The notes beneath the pieces are model-generated. The model was given only the letters and a program-made list of their open reading frames with translations, did not search any database and had not been told where the DNA came from. Both the position numbers and the translations under genes were made by a program. From Symbiodinium natans (Eukaryota; Sar; Dinophyceae; Suessiales; Symbiodiniaceae), in assembly GCA_905221605.1 (NCBI GenBank), contig CAJNDS010002352.1, positions 287,501 to 351,500 of the forward strand: DNA of 64,000 bases, written 5' to 3'. Positions 46,301 to 56,765 of the stretch are shown here, one piece after another. How positions within the stretch are numbered: position 1 is the first letter of the stretch; every line of letters begins with the position of its first letter.

Positions 46301-49300
46301 CAAAACCCACCATGAACCACGGAAAGGGGGGGGGGGAATAATATGGGGGGCAGGGGGGGGGGGGGTGTGCCTAGCTGGCCCATATAAGCCCCCTGGAGGG
46401 CTTTTGGGGCTGATAGGGCTTACAGGGCTTCTAGGGCTTATAGGGCTTATAGGCTTAGGGTTTCGAGGGTTGGGGCTTGCAGAGTTGAGTGCATAGGGGG
46501 TTTGAGGGCTTGGGGGGTCGAGTTCCTAGGGAATTGAGGGCTTAGGGGTTCAGGGCTTGCGCCGCTAAACCCTAAACCCTAAAACCTAGACCCCCTAAAC
46601 CCTAAACCCTAAACCCTAAACCCTAAACCCTAAACCCTAAAGCCTAAACCCTAAACCCTAAAGCCTAAACCCTAAACCCTAAAACCTCAACCCTAAACCC
46701 TAAACTCCCAGGTCTATACCTGCGCTACCAGGGCGACCCGCGGCGCGCGGCGCGGTCAAGAAAGGACTTGAACTCCCCAATATAGGGTTTAGGGTTTGGG
46801 GTTTAGGGTTCAGGGTTGGGGAGGGGGGGGGGGGTCAGGGTTTCAGGGTTTAGGGTTTGGGGCTTTCAGGCTTTAGGGTTTAGGGTTTGGGGTTCAGGGT
46901 TTGGGGTTTAGGGCTCTAAGGGCTTAGGGTTTAAGGGCTTATCGTCCAGGGGGTGGTTTAGGGAGTTTAGGGCCTGCAAGGTTGCTTCGAGGGTTTCGAC
47001 GGTCTCGGGTTCAGGGTGTTTGCTTTGGCTGAGGCTGAAGGGCTTCAGAAATACCCTGGAAGCCCAAAGCCCCCGAGGACCCAAACCCTAAACCCTGAAG
47101 TAAGCCTAAACTCTTAGACCCCGAAAACCCCAAACCTAAACCCTAAACCCTAAACCCTAAACCCTAAACCCTAAACCCTAAACCCTAAACCCTAAACCCT
47201 AAACCCCCTAAACCCTAAACCCTAAACCCTAAACCCTAAACCCTAAACCCTAAACCCTAAACCCTAAACCCTAAACCCTAAACCCTAAACCCTAAACCCT
47301 AAACCCTAAACCCTAAACCCTAAACCCTAGACCCCAGACCCCAGACCCTAGACCCCTAAACTCAGGGCCTAGGCCGCCCCCCTACGTTGGGGGCGATGGC
47401 ACAAGCCGACCCAGGTCGCTCGCCCGCCTCCCAGAGCATGGGGGTCGGTAGCGCCCATGATGGGCCCGGTACCGCAACACGTTCTCCTCACAATCAGTAC
47501 TGGTCCCTTATAATAAAGTCATTCCTCACGTCTGGGGTGGCTGGCCTTTTTGGGGGTAATTCCCGGGCCCCTAGGCCAGGAGGACCCGGACCCTTCGTGC
47601 TCAGGGACCAGGGGGCCTCAGGCCGACCCAGGCAGGGCGGGTGCTCAAAACTACTCGGTTCCCCTCCTCTCCCTGACCCCCCTGGCCCCCCTGGCCCCCC
47701 TGGCCCCATTCGCCCACCTCTGTTTGTGCCCTCCCCGCCGTTTTCTGGCCCCAGACCCTGCCCTACTGGCCCGGCTTCGGGGCCTCTGTCTTACCTTCGA
47801 GACCTTGCTGGCACCCTTGACTCTCGGATTCAACCAGCATCAAAGTTTTGAAGATGTCGTCTGAGTTTAGGCCTAAACCCTAAAAGGAATAGGTTTGGGT
47901 GGCTTTGCCGCCTTGGACGGCGTGGGGTGGGAGAAAAGTGTTTAGATGGCCCTCCACAATCGGGCCAAAGCTGCTCTTCAGCACCTCACGAAGCTTTCGA
48001 GCTTGTTCCGACACCTAACCTTCACAGCATCTACGCCCTATCACAGCAAACCCTAAACCCTAAAACCTAAACCCTAAACCCTAAACCCTAAACCCTAAAC
48101 CCTAAACCCTAAACCCTAAACCCTAAACCCTAAACCCTAAACCCTAATCCCTAATCCCTAAACCCTAAACCCTAACTAAACCCTGAACCCCATAAACACC
48201 AAGACCCCATAGACCCGCAAGGAGGACGCGTTCTGCGGACTAGCGGACGCGAGCCTGGAGCGCCAGCAGCTGGCAGGTTTAGGGTTGAGGCTTAGGGTTT
48301 AGGGTTTAGGGTTATAGGGTCTAGGGTTTAGGGTCTAGGGTTTAGGGTTTAGGGTTTCGGGTTTCGGATTTCGGGGTCGGCGGACCCTAAGACTTAAGGC
48401 TTTTTTTAATTTTTTTTCGGTAAGGTCCTCTCTGGAGAGCTTCAGGATGCAGGGTTTGGGGCTCAGGGTTAACCCCGAAACCCTGCTTAGGGCTCTGAAG
48501 TATCAAGGCAATGAAGGGTCTTCTAAAGCTTTACGAACCCCAAGCCCCAAGCCGCCCAGACCCGAAGCTTTAAAGCCCTTAAGTGCCCTAAACTCCAAAC
48601 TCCTAAGCCTTAGGGTCCATGCAGGTGTCTCGGCTCAACCCCAAACCCCCAAACCCTGAGACCCTAAATTGTTCTAAATCCCCCTCAATCCTAAGCCCTA
48701 AGGCCTAAGGCCTAAGGCCTAAGCCCTAAGGCTGAAGTCCTAAGCCTTAAGCCCTAAGCCCTAAACCCTAAGCCGTAAGCCCTAAGCCCTCAGCCCTAAG
48801 CAGCCCTAAGCAGCCCTAAGCAGCCCTAAGCAGCCCTAAGCCCTAAGCCCTAAGCCCTAAGCCTAAGGCCTAAGCCCTAAGGCCTTAAGGCCTTGAAGAG
48901 TTCCGGGTTCGGGGTTTGGCCCTAAACCCTGTGCCATTGCTTCCAGGAGACCAAAACAGCGGCTGGGGCCGGATACCACAGGGAGGGCGCTGGGGAGGCC
49001 GGTATATGGGGTTTCGGAGCTGCGGGTTGAGAGCTAAAGGGTTCAGGGTGTAGGGTTTAGGGTTTAGGGTTTAGGGTTTAGAGTTTATGGTTTAGGGTGT
49101 AGGGTTTAGGGTTTAGAGTCTAGGGTTTAGAGTGACTTCACGGTTTTTGAAGTTCAGGCGTTGGCATGTTTGTTGAAGGTGCACGTGTCCGTTGAACTGA
49201 GGGCCTCTAGGGTCCATACACAGCTACCTGCCAGAGCCAAAGCCCTTAAAACAATGTCGAAGAAGGAGTATCCAGGTAGGTGCTTTGACCTTCACCAGCC

Positions 49301-49702
49301 AACATGCAGGGCACCCTGACGGGCCAAACAATCAGCCGGTACAGGAAGCAAAGAAATTTTTGCAAGGAGTAGGATGTCAATACAGCGCACTTAATTCCCA
49401 AATCCTGAACCCTAAACCCTTCACCCTAAACCCTGAACCCTAAACCCTAAACCCCAAACCCTAAACCCTAACCCTAAACCCTAAACCCTAAACCCTAAAC
49501 CCTAAACCCTAAACCCTAAACCCTAAACCCTAAACCCTAAACCCTAAACCCTAAACCCTAAACCCTAAACCCTAAACCCTAAACACCATAAGGGACAGCC
49601 TAAATTCAGTTGCCATACCAAGGAAACCAGAACCCAGGAATTCTGGCTCAACCGCCGGCGCGTGGAGCATGCTCCACTCCACTTCAAAGTCCGCCCTCAG
49701 CC

Positions 49703-49755
<53 letters not shown>

Positions 49756-50488
49756 ACCCTAAACCCTAAACCCTAAACCCTAAACCCTAAACCCTAAACC
49801 CTAAACCCTAAACCCACCCCAGGAGGTGAGCTCTCCCACGGCTGCGGCATTGCCGAAGCACCCGCACAAGGCAGGGGAAGTTCCGGGGGGTTTAGGGTTT
49901 AGGGTTTAGGGTTTAAGGTTTAGGGTTTAGGGTGGGGTTCAGAGGGTTTAGGGGCTGGAGGTGTCGAGGATTCAGGGGTTCAAGAGATTTAGTCGTTTTT
50001 AGAGTTGGAGGTTAAGGGTTAGACGGCGTGTTGATGCTTAGAGCTTTGCATCACGGCGATTTTGTTTTTGGAATGCATTGGTGTGATGTTTTTGTTTCCT
50101 TGGGAGGGTCTGAGGCATCAAGGGTCCAGCTATTTTCGTTTCATTCGCGGGGGGCTGGTAAGTGGTAACCCTCAACCCTAAACCCTAAACCCTAAACCCT
50201 AAACCCTAAACCCTAAACCCTAAACCCTAAACCCTAAACCAAAAACCCTAAACCCTAAACCCTAAACCCTAAACCCTAAACCCTAAACCCTAAACCCTAA
50301 ACCCTAAACCCTAAACCCTAAACCCTAAACCCTAAAACCCAAAACAAACCCTAAACCCTAAACCCTAAACCCTAAACCCCAAACCCTTAACCCCATACCC
50401 GAAACCCTGAACCGGCCTCTTGGGGTGAGCGGCTTGCCCTTTCTTCGCAGAGGCCCGCGAGATGCTGCGCAGCCTCCGCACGCTTTGA
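37348..50488 (+). CDS. Multi-exon TPR-domain protein (about 17 tiny exons)
   Basis: Exons: 37348-37399 VFNQKMLKELQKQWDSL; 38428-38500 QTASSGSTAKDEVTAVGCPL; 38924-38981 FMKGKSEWPHSCSQDIIYP; 39776-39872 AWDVLPKRSKVKVTTLGDPG; 40533-40581 MQQNPLGGESKEGVAF; 41068-41117 ELNAIRVLAEMENMDK; 41672-41764 (Ala/Pro-rich); 42703-42783 EAWNLYREGKAKLAQDEPAR plus AESAFRE; 44532-44577 ALGLDPTSADAHHGL; 45095-45137 KVWVTWQGRRGAR; 45680-45738 SFLTALRLRPGEVQFHRVL; 46712-46764 LYLRYQGDPRRAARSRK; 48222-48272 EDAFCGLADASLERQQL; 48947-48997 ETKTAAGAGYHREGAGE; 49638-49688 EFWLNRRRVEHAPLHFK; 49823-49889 EVSSPTAAALPKHPHK...; 50451-50488 AREMLRSLRTL, TGA. Joined across introns, 42703-46764 gives textbook TPR spacing (W-LY-G-A-F-AL-LDP-A-GLA), which fixes the frame and implies GC donors at 42784, 45138 and 45739. 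TPR units are helical hairpins that scaffold protein complexes. The N-terminal module is shared with the gene at 60917-63398 and is not recognised. The start codon is not found; the last exons and the 46712 donor (GA) are less certain. Confidence 0.68.
40252..40375 (+). repeat. Dispersed GGAATAGGTTTGGGTGG element, copy 1
   Basis: GGAATAGGTTTGGGTGGTTT, then GAGACGGCGTGGGGTGGGAGA, then an ACAGCAAACCC junction into CCCTAAA repeats. The same order recurs at 47864-48050 and 51363-51476. All three copies lie at intron 3' parts, immediately before a CCCTAAA array. Confidence 0.7.
43676..44190 (+). repeat. About 190-bp G-rich VNTR inside a TPR-gene intron
   Basis: The unit combines a GGGCGGGGGGAGCGGGG-rich block with CATGCACTGGAGCCCTTAAA and CACTCCATTCCAACAGCAAGG or ACGCCAGTTTGACAGCAAGG. 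The landmark CATGCACT recurs at about 43762, 43830, 43955, 44011 and 44147, giving some 2.5 higher-order copies. Gly/Ala/Pro-rich open frames here are shadows of the repeat. Confidence 0.9.
44208..44440 (+). repeat. CAGCAGCCC repeat tract
   Basis: CAGCAGC followed by about 20 CCCCAGCAG units. It would translate as Gln-Pro or Ser-Pro repeats, but it lies between the VNTR and the CCCTAAA array in the intron before the 44532 exon, so it is judged intronic. Confidence 0.85.
44707..44793 (+). repeat. Homogenised TTTGGGG variant array
   Basis: Twelve consecutive GGGTTTG heptamers directly follow normal TTTAGGG units: a local A-to-G variant spread through a block. Confidence 0.9.
47366..48050 (+). 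repeat. Long dispersed element (copy 1) in a TPR-gene intron
   Basis: The opening segment (GCCTAGGCCGCCCCCCTACG, GCCGACCCAGGTCGCTCGCC, GGTCGGTAGCGCCCATGATG, GGGCCCGGTACC) and the closing segment (TGAGTTTAGGCCTAAACCCT, GGAATAGGTTTGGGTGG, CAGCATCTACGCCCTATC) both recur in the same order at 51054-51476. The body has frames up to 154 codons rich in Pro/Gly but no domain. Confidence 0.75.
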
Positions 50489-51053
50489 GGGGCGGGAAAT
50501 ATGCACAGAGCGTTTGAATCCATTAGCCCTAAACCCTAAACCCTAAACCCTAAACCCTAAACCCTAAACCCTAAACCCCAAACCCTGAATCCTAAACCCT
50601 AAATCCTAAACCCTAAATCCTAAGCCCTAAACGTAGCCCAGTCAGTCTTCTGATTGCTGGCAGCCGATGCCAAAGGCGTCGACGGCTTCGGCAGTCTGTG
50701 GACCTAGGCCGTCAACAGAAGGAGGGTTCCGGGTCTAAGGTTTTTTAGGGTTACCCTAATTACCCTAATTACCCTAAAGCCTAAACCCAAACCCTAAGCC
50801 CTAAACCCTGAACCCTTGAGGGTTTTAGGGATGCTTGTGTGCCTAGGACATGCTCGAGGTTAAACTGTACAGGCTCAGTTGTCCAAGCAGCTGCAACCTT
50901 GAGTTTGTTCTGTTCAACTGCCGGCCGACAAATGCCCACTAGGTCGCGGCCAAGCACAGGGTGCTTCACAGGTTGCCTAGAAGCCCTAAACCCTAAACCC
51001 TAAACCCGAAACCCGAAACCCGCAACCTAAACTAAACCCTAAACTCAAGTCAA
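50489..51053. other. Spacer downstream of the TPR gene stop
   Basis: CCCTAAA repeats at 50525-50635 and 50980-51040, with unique sequence between. There is an open minus-strand frame at 50781-50969 without domain. No terminator or polyadenylation signal is recognisable, which is usual for dinoflagellates. Confidence 0.4.
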
Positions 51054-51476
51054 GGCCTAGGCCGCCCCCCTACAGTTGGGGGGCGGCGCCTAAGCTCCTC
51101 GACCTCGATGGCGCAAGTCGACCCAGCTCGTTCGCCCGCCTTGCGCGGCTCGGAGGTCGGTAGCACCCACGATGGGCCCGGTACCGGAGCCCTTAAGTCA
51201 TGACCCTAAACCCGGAGACTGCCGTGTTTTGCTGCACCAGGGGGGCCCGGACCCCTCGCCGCTCGCCTGGCAACGGGGTGTTTTGGGGGGGGTTACCCCA
51301 AGGCCCCGGCTGAAAGTGGCTACGGTGACGGAAAGGTTTTTTTGAAAGTAAGCGATTGTCATGAGTTTAGGCCTAAACCCTAAAAGGAATAGGTTTGGGT
51401 GGTTTTGCCGCCTCGGACGGCGTGGGAGCCTCTGCTGCATCCTAACCTTCACAGCATCCACGCCCTATCGCAGCAA
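51054..51476 (+). repeat. Long dispersed element (copy 2, shorter)
   Basis: Carries the same 5' (CCTAGGCCGCCCCCCTACAG ... GATGGGCCCGGTACCG) and 3' (GAGTTTAGGCCTAAACCCTA ... CACGCCCTATCGCAGCAAAC) ends as 47366-48050 but with a shorter, different middle. Confidence 0.75.
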
Positions 51477-52161
51477 ACCCTAAACCCGAAACCCCAAACC
51501 CTAAACCCTAAACCCTGCATCAACTGACATGCCAACCAAAGGGCAGGAGTCGGAGGCACTGGCAAGTGCATGGTCGTTGCACTAGAATTATTTGCTTTCC
51601 TCAGGATCGCTGAGGGTTTAGGGTTTAGGGTTTAGGGTTTAGGGTTTAGGGTTTAGGGTTTAGGGTTTAGGGTTTAGGGTTTAGGGTTTAGGGTTTAGGG
51701 TATGAGTTTAGGGTTTCCTTTGCCGGCCCAAGCAGATGGGTCGGCTTTCAAGAAGCTCCATTTTTGGAGGGTCCATGGTGGGCCCTATCAAAAAGTCCTG
51801 ACTTCCTAAGGACAAGGAGCTGTTTTGAAACAGTGTGCTTGCATTCTGCATGATGGCAGATCATGTTTGAACGTACGCCGGTATCTGGAGCATCCTTTTG
51901 CAAAGGGTCACAATGCTTGCCGTGTCAAGTCAGCAACGAAACCTCAGCACCCTCAGCATACAAGTCGACACCCTAAACCCTAAACCCTAAACCCTAAACC
52001 CTAAACCCTAAACCCTAAACCCTAAACCCTAAACCCTAAACCGTAAACCATAAACCCTAAACCCCAAACCCTAAGCCCCTAATCCGTGACGTTTTAAGTA
52101 GGCTGGCGCGGCAGGCGAGGTGCAAGATCGAAGGAGATCGTTGTCTTGCGCCCGTGCGCAG

Positions 52162-55100
52162 GTGGAGTGGAAAGGGTTCAGCTCCTTTCATCCCACAGGC
52201 CAGACCCGGACGGAAGGGCAGATGAAAAAGGAAGGGCCTAGGGTTTAGGGTTTAGGGCTTAGGGCTTTGGTTTTACGGTTTAGGGTTTAGGTAGGGGTTG
52301 TAGGGTGTGTGGGGTTTATTTGTGGGATTTGTAGGAATTGTAGGGTTTGCAGGGTTTGTAGGGTTTCTAGGGTTTGTAGGGGTTTAGGGTTTGTATGGTT
52401 TGTAGGGTTTTTAGGGTTTGTAGGGTTGAAAGTCTTCAGGGTTGAAGGTTTAGTGTTTAGGGGCACTCCCGCTAAACCCTAACCCCTTAAACCCTAACCC
52501 TAAACCCTAAACCCCAAACCGTAAACTGTAAAACCCTGCAAGCTCGTGAGGAGACGGCTACGGCTTACTGCGCCAGCCACCGTAGCGACGCGGTAGTCAA
52601 GAACTGCCCCGCGGCTTCAAGGGGCATGGTGGTTATCCCCGAAACCCTAAACCTCAAACGGTTCTAAACTCGAAACCCAAAACCCTAAACCTTAAACCCC
52701 AAACCATAAACCCGAAACCTGGAACCCTAAACCCTAAACCCGAAAGGACTTTACTTCAGGGGATTAGGGTTTAGGGGGTTCCTCCTCACTTTCTCAAGTC
52801 AAGGCAACCTCCGCATACGACCTTTTCCAATAAGCGAAGCTCAAACCCCCAGCCCCATGAACAGAAAAAGACCCGAAACCCTAAACATAAGACTTAAAAA
52901 ATTGGCTTCTTGCATCCGTGGAAAAGGGCATGGTTTGTGCATCTAAGGCATGAAATTCTACGATGGCAGTCCTGCGCTCAGATTGCTTCGGGGTTCAGGG
53001 TTTAAGGGTTCAGTCTTCAGGGACTTCACGGCTTTGGGGCTTGAAGGGCTTGGGGGTGTAAGCAGGCACCTGGGAGGTCAGGGGCAGTACCGCAGAGGAC
53101 CCGAGCCCCCTTGTTGCCCAGGGCACGTCGCCGTGATCCACCATGTCAACAACGTCGCAATCCACGAGCTGGCCAGAAAGCTGCTGGACCACGAGGGCGG
53201 CGAGCCCGCGACGCCAGCACCGGCGCAAACCGAGGCAGGCCTGGCCAAGGCGGCAGCGCCGGCAGAAGCCGCGAGGGCGCCTTGGTGTTTCCTTTTGGGG
53301 TTAGGCTGATGAAGGTTTAGGGAGGTTCGGGGATTTTGGGTTGAGGGACACCGCTTTGGGTAAACCCTTGAACCCTGAAGCCCTAAATCCCTACATCCCT
53401 TTTCCATGACACCCTAAGACCCTAAAACCCTAAACCCTAAAACCCCAAAACCCTAAAACTTAAAACCTAAAATATTGAAACCCTGAAACCCTAAAACCCT
53501 AAAACCCTAAAGCCCTAAAACCCTAAAACCCCAAAACCCCAAAACCCTAAAACCCCAAAACCCTAAAACCCCAAAACCCCAAAACCCTAAAACCCTAAAA
53601 CCCTGAAACCCAAAAACCCCGAAACCCCAAAACCCAAAAACCCTAAGCTCCAAATCCCAAAAGCCCCTCCGGCCCACTCAGGCACCAGCGGCGGAGCCCA
53701 GCCCCATTCCCCCAGTGGAGGCGCCGGCCCCTTCGCCCGACCACGGCGGAGATATGGGAATGCAACATGGCTACGGATTAGGGCTGAGGGTTTAGGGTTC
53801 AGGGGTCGGGGAGCCGAAGCCCTAAGCCCTAAGCCCTAAACCCTAAACCCTAAGCCCTAAACCCTAGAACCCTAAACCCCAAACCTTAAGCCCTAAGCCC
53901 TAAGCCCTAAGCCCTAAGCCCTAAGCCCTAAGCCCTAAGCCCTAAGCCCTAAACCCTAAACGATAAACCCTGTACCCCCTAGAAGGAAGCTCTTCTGCTT
54001 CGCATGGTCGCCTCGACGCAAGAACGACGAGGGCATGCTTAACGAGGCCTTCATGCATTGCAATCCGGGCCCTGTTGGTTTAGGGTTTAGGCTTTAGGGT
54101 TTAGGGCTTAGGGTTTAGGGTTTAGGGTTTAGGGTTGTATAATAGGTTTTAGGGTTTTTAGGGTTTCGGGTCCATGGTCTGGGGTTAAGGGCTTCGGGGT
54201 TTGGGCGGTTTAGGCGGTTTAGGCGGTTTAGGTCAACCGAAATCTCCAAGCCCTTATTCCTAGTATGACATTGGAAGCCCAACAGACGGTTCTTAAGATG
54301 ACAGCTACATAAACCTTCGCCCTACACCCCTAAACCTTGGGGCAGAAAGACCGGACGCAGTTTTAGAGTTTAGGGCTTAGGGGGGTTTACGGGGTTTACG
54401 GGGTTTGCGGTGTTTTCCATATTGGCACCTACACCCTAAAACCCTAAACCCTTAACCTTAAACCCCAAAATCCCCCAGCCCTAGCCCCAAACTGTCAACC
54501 CTAAACCCTGGCTTTTGGGTTAGGGGAGTTCACGGAAACCTAAACCCAAAACCTCAAGACTTGCCACTCAGCAGGTCAGGAAGCAGTACAGAAAGTGCGA
54601 TGGCCTGACCCTCGGTCTGCCGGCACTCTGCCAGATGAAGCCACACTCTCACACTACTGTTCCCAAAGCCCAAAAACCCTAAACTTAAGGTTTAGGGTTT
54701 AGGGTTTAGGGTTTAGGGTTTAGGGTTTAGGGTTTAGGGTTTGGGGTTTAGGGTTTAGGGTTTGGGGGTTTAGGGTTTAGGGTTTGGGGTGTTTGGAGTC
54801 TTAAGTTCTGTTGCAGGGGAGTAGCGATTTGGCTGCTGGCGACCCCCCATGTGCAACCTAAGCCTTTCGCTTGAAAATTTCCGCATAGGCGGCCGCGGTC
54901 GTGGAGTCAAGGTTTAAGGTCTGGGGGCAGGGGTTTCGGGATCTTTGGGAGTTAAGGGTTCTAGAGTTTAGGGTTTAGGGTTTAGGGTTTAGGGTTCTAG
55001 AGTTTAGGGTTCAGGGTTTAGGGTTCTAGAGTTTAGGGTTTAGGGTTTCGGGCATTCAGGGTTTTAGTTCAGGATTGGGGGTAGTGGGCTTCAGAGTCCC

Positions 55101-55320
55101 GAAACCTAGACCCTGGACCCTAGACCCTAGACCCTAGACCCTAAACCCTAAACCCTAAACCCTAAACCCTAAACCCTAAACCCTAAATCCTATGTTTCAG
55201 GGGGTGGGTCCAGGCCACCTCTTCTTCACGGACACTGAGAGCCCCGTGAAGGAGGACGAGGAGGACTTCGTCCGGGTGCACGTGCCAAAGCAGCGCGTGA
55301 CGCGAGTCTGCACGCAGTAG
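52162..55320 (+). CDS. Multi-exon protein with Ala/Pro linker, unrecognised
   Basis: Exons: 52162-52230 (VEWKGFSSFHPTGQTRTEGQ...), 52551-52624 (ETATAYCASHRSDAVVKNCP...), 53122-53276 (HVAVIHHVNNVAIHELARKL... then an Ala/Pro/Glu linker), 53682-53775 (continues APAAEPSPIPPVEAPAPSPD...), 53986-54077 (KLFCFAWSPRRKNDEGMLNE...), 54575-54658 (QEAVQKVRWPDPRSAGTLPD...), a 23-nt micro-exon 54889-54911 (GRGRGVK) and 55201-55320 (GVGPGHLFFTDTESPVKEDE..., TAG). The two Ala/Pro exons flow into each other only if a GC donor at 53277 is used. Phases of the last four exons agree. I do not recognise the family; the LFCFAW segment recalls dinoflagellate proteins of unknown function, weakly. The stop could instead be read as a GTAGGG donor at 55317, extending the gene. 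The 5' end is unknown. Confidence 0.52.
53405..53655 (-). repeat. AAAACCCT/AAAACCCC octamer array
   Basis: About 30 octamers: the heptamer has gained an A and mixes CCCT and CCCC. It is the CCCTAAA-side repeat of the intron before the 53682 exon. Confidence 0.9.
53815..53970 (-). repeat. AAGCCCT variant array
   Basis: Runs of CCCTAAG (about 13 in a row) mixed with CCCTAAA precede the 53986 exon; another locally homogenised variant. Confidence 0.9.
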
Positions 55321-56190
55321 GGTTTAGGGTTTAGGGTTTAGGGTTTAGGGTTTAGGGTTTAGGGTTTAGGGTTTAGGGTTTAGTAATTTCGGGTTTAGGG
55401 TTTAGGGTTGAGGCTAAACGGTTTAGGGTTTAGGGTTTAGGGTCCTGCAACCCTACACCCTGAACCCCAAACCCGAAACCGCCGCAACCCAACAGACATT
55501 CTCCGAAAGGTGGTCCTTGTAGGCTCTGAAAAGACAGGCTGAGGGTTTTGGGAAACCCAGATAGGAATCAATTCGGGCTTAGGGCTTAGGGGCTAGGGTC
55601 TAGGGTTTAGGGTTTAGGTTTAGGGTTTTAGGGTTTTAGGGTTTAGGGTTTAGGGTTTAGGGTTTAGGGTTTAGGGTTTAGGGTTTAGGGTTTAGGGTTT
55701 AGGGTTTAGGGTTTAGGGTTTAGGGTTAGGGAGTAGGGTAGGGTTGAGGGTTGGGGTACCATGTTCCTGGTCATGAGTGGTTGCCTTCTTTTGTTGTTTC
55801 TTCTCAGTTCTTCTGGATCCCTACACCCCTAAACCCTCCTCAAAACCTCAACCCGTAAAACCCTAAACCTCTGAACCCCTGAACCCCACGACACCGACCT
55901 TAAACCCTGACCCCTGACCCTAAACCCTAAACCTTAAACCCAAAAAACGAGTCCTGTGGGCAAGGGACCGTACCCATGGACAATGGCCCGGCCCTCAGCC
56001 AGGGCTTTGAGGGTTTTTGTTAGGCTCCAGGATATGAGGGTTGCAGGGTTTAGGGTTTAGGGTTTGGCGCTTAGGGTTTAGGGTTTAGGGTTTAGGGTTT
56101 AGGGTTTAGGGTTTAGAGTTTAGGGTTTTGGGTTTAGGGTTTAGGGTTTAGGGTTTAGGGTTTAGGGTTTAGGGTTTAGGGTTTAGGGTT
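54685..56190 (+). repeat. TTTAGGG arrays around the gene end and spacer
   Basis: Arrays at 54685-54795, 54955-55050 (with TTCTAGAG interruptions), 55318-55440, 55590-55740 and 56048-56190; CCCTAAA arrays at 55110-55195 and 55815-55940. A short stretch 55952-56012 between CCC-side and GGG-side repeats reads MDNGPALSQGFE after an ATG at 55975 and may be a first exon of the following gene. Confidence 0.85.
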
Positions 56191-56765
56191 TAGGGGTGTT
56201 AGGCTTCAGGACTTAAGGCCTGCAGGGTTGACGGATTCTGCTTTTTGTTTTCTTTTGGGGGGCTCTAGGGTTTGAGTTTTTTGGCTCAGATGTTTGGGGC
56301 TTAGGAGTTAGGGTTTAGGTTGCTGAGGGTTAAGGCTCAGCGTTCAGGTTTCAAGTGTCGCTTAAGGCAGCCTTAAGCACCTAGCGCAAGCTGGAAAGCG
56401 GCTTTTCACCGTTCATGGCTACCTGGGTGGTTGTCAAAAGTATGGTCCCGTTTTGGATCCCTGTGATAATACGGCACCTAATATGTAGGGTACCCCAAAA
56501 AGGGATCGGAAGTTTGACCGCCACCCACCTGAATATCAGGACGTCGGGCTCAGGGTGTCGGAGTGTGATCAGCAAACTCCGATCATCCCTCCAGGCTCCT
56601 AAGACTTCGAAACCTAAGGAAGAGAAGAGAAAGCCAATAGAAAACCTCAACACTCCGAAATCCAAAGCCTGTTACCCTAAACCCTAAACCCTGAACCCTA
56701 AACCCTGAACCCTAAACCCTAAACCCTAAACCCTAAACCCTAAGCGCAGGCTCTACCACCGAAAC

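Larger units (their letters stand above)
38214..50395. repeat. Telomere-like arrays framing the introns of the TPR gene
   Basis: CCCTAAA arrays sit before acceptors (38214-38395, 39484-39765, 40366-40500, 40858-40985, 41500-41655, 42475-42700, 44440-44518, 44866-45063, 46565-46705, 47136-47345, 48045-48180, 49400-49585, 49695-49815, 50168-50395). TTTAGGG arrays sit after donors (38503-38570, 39016-39134, 39873-39910, 40590-40720, 41150-41270, 42788-42890, 44640-44793, 45176-45360, 45765-45830, 46785-46930, 48277-48360, 49011-49130, 49890-49935). The alternation follows the exon order with few exceptions. Confidence 0.9.

Noticed and set aside
47387-47864. 154-codon Pro/Gly-rich ORF as a gene
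   Set aside because: It lies within a dispersed repeat found again at 51054, is open on both strands through CCCTGGC repeats, and has no domain.
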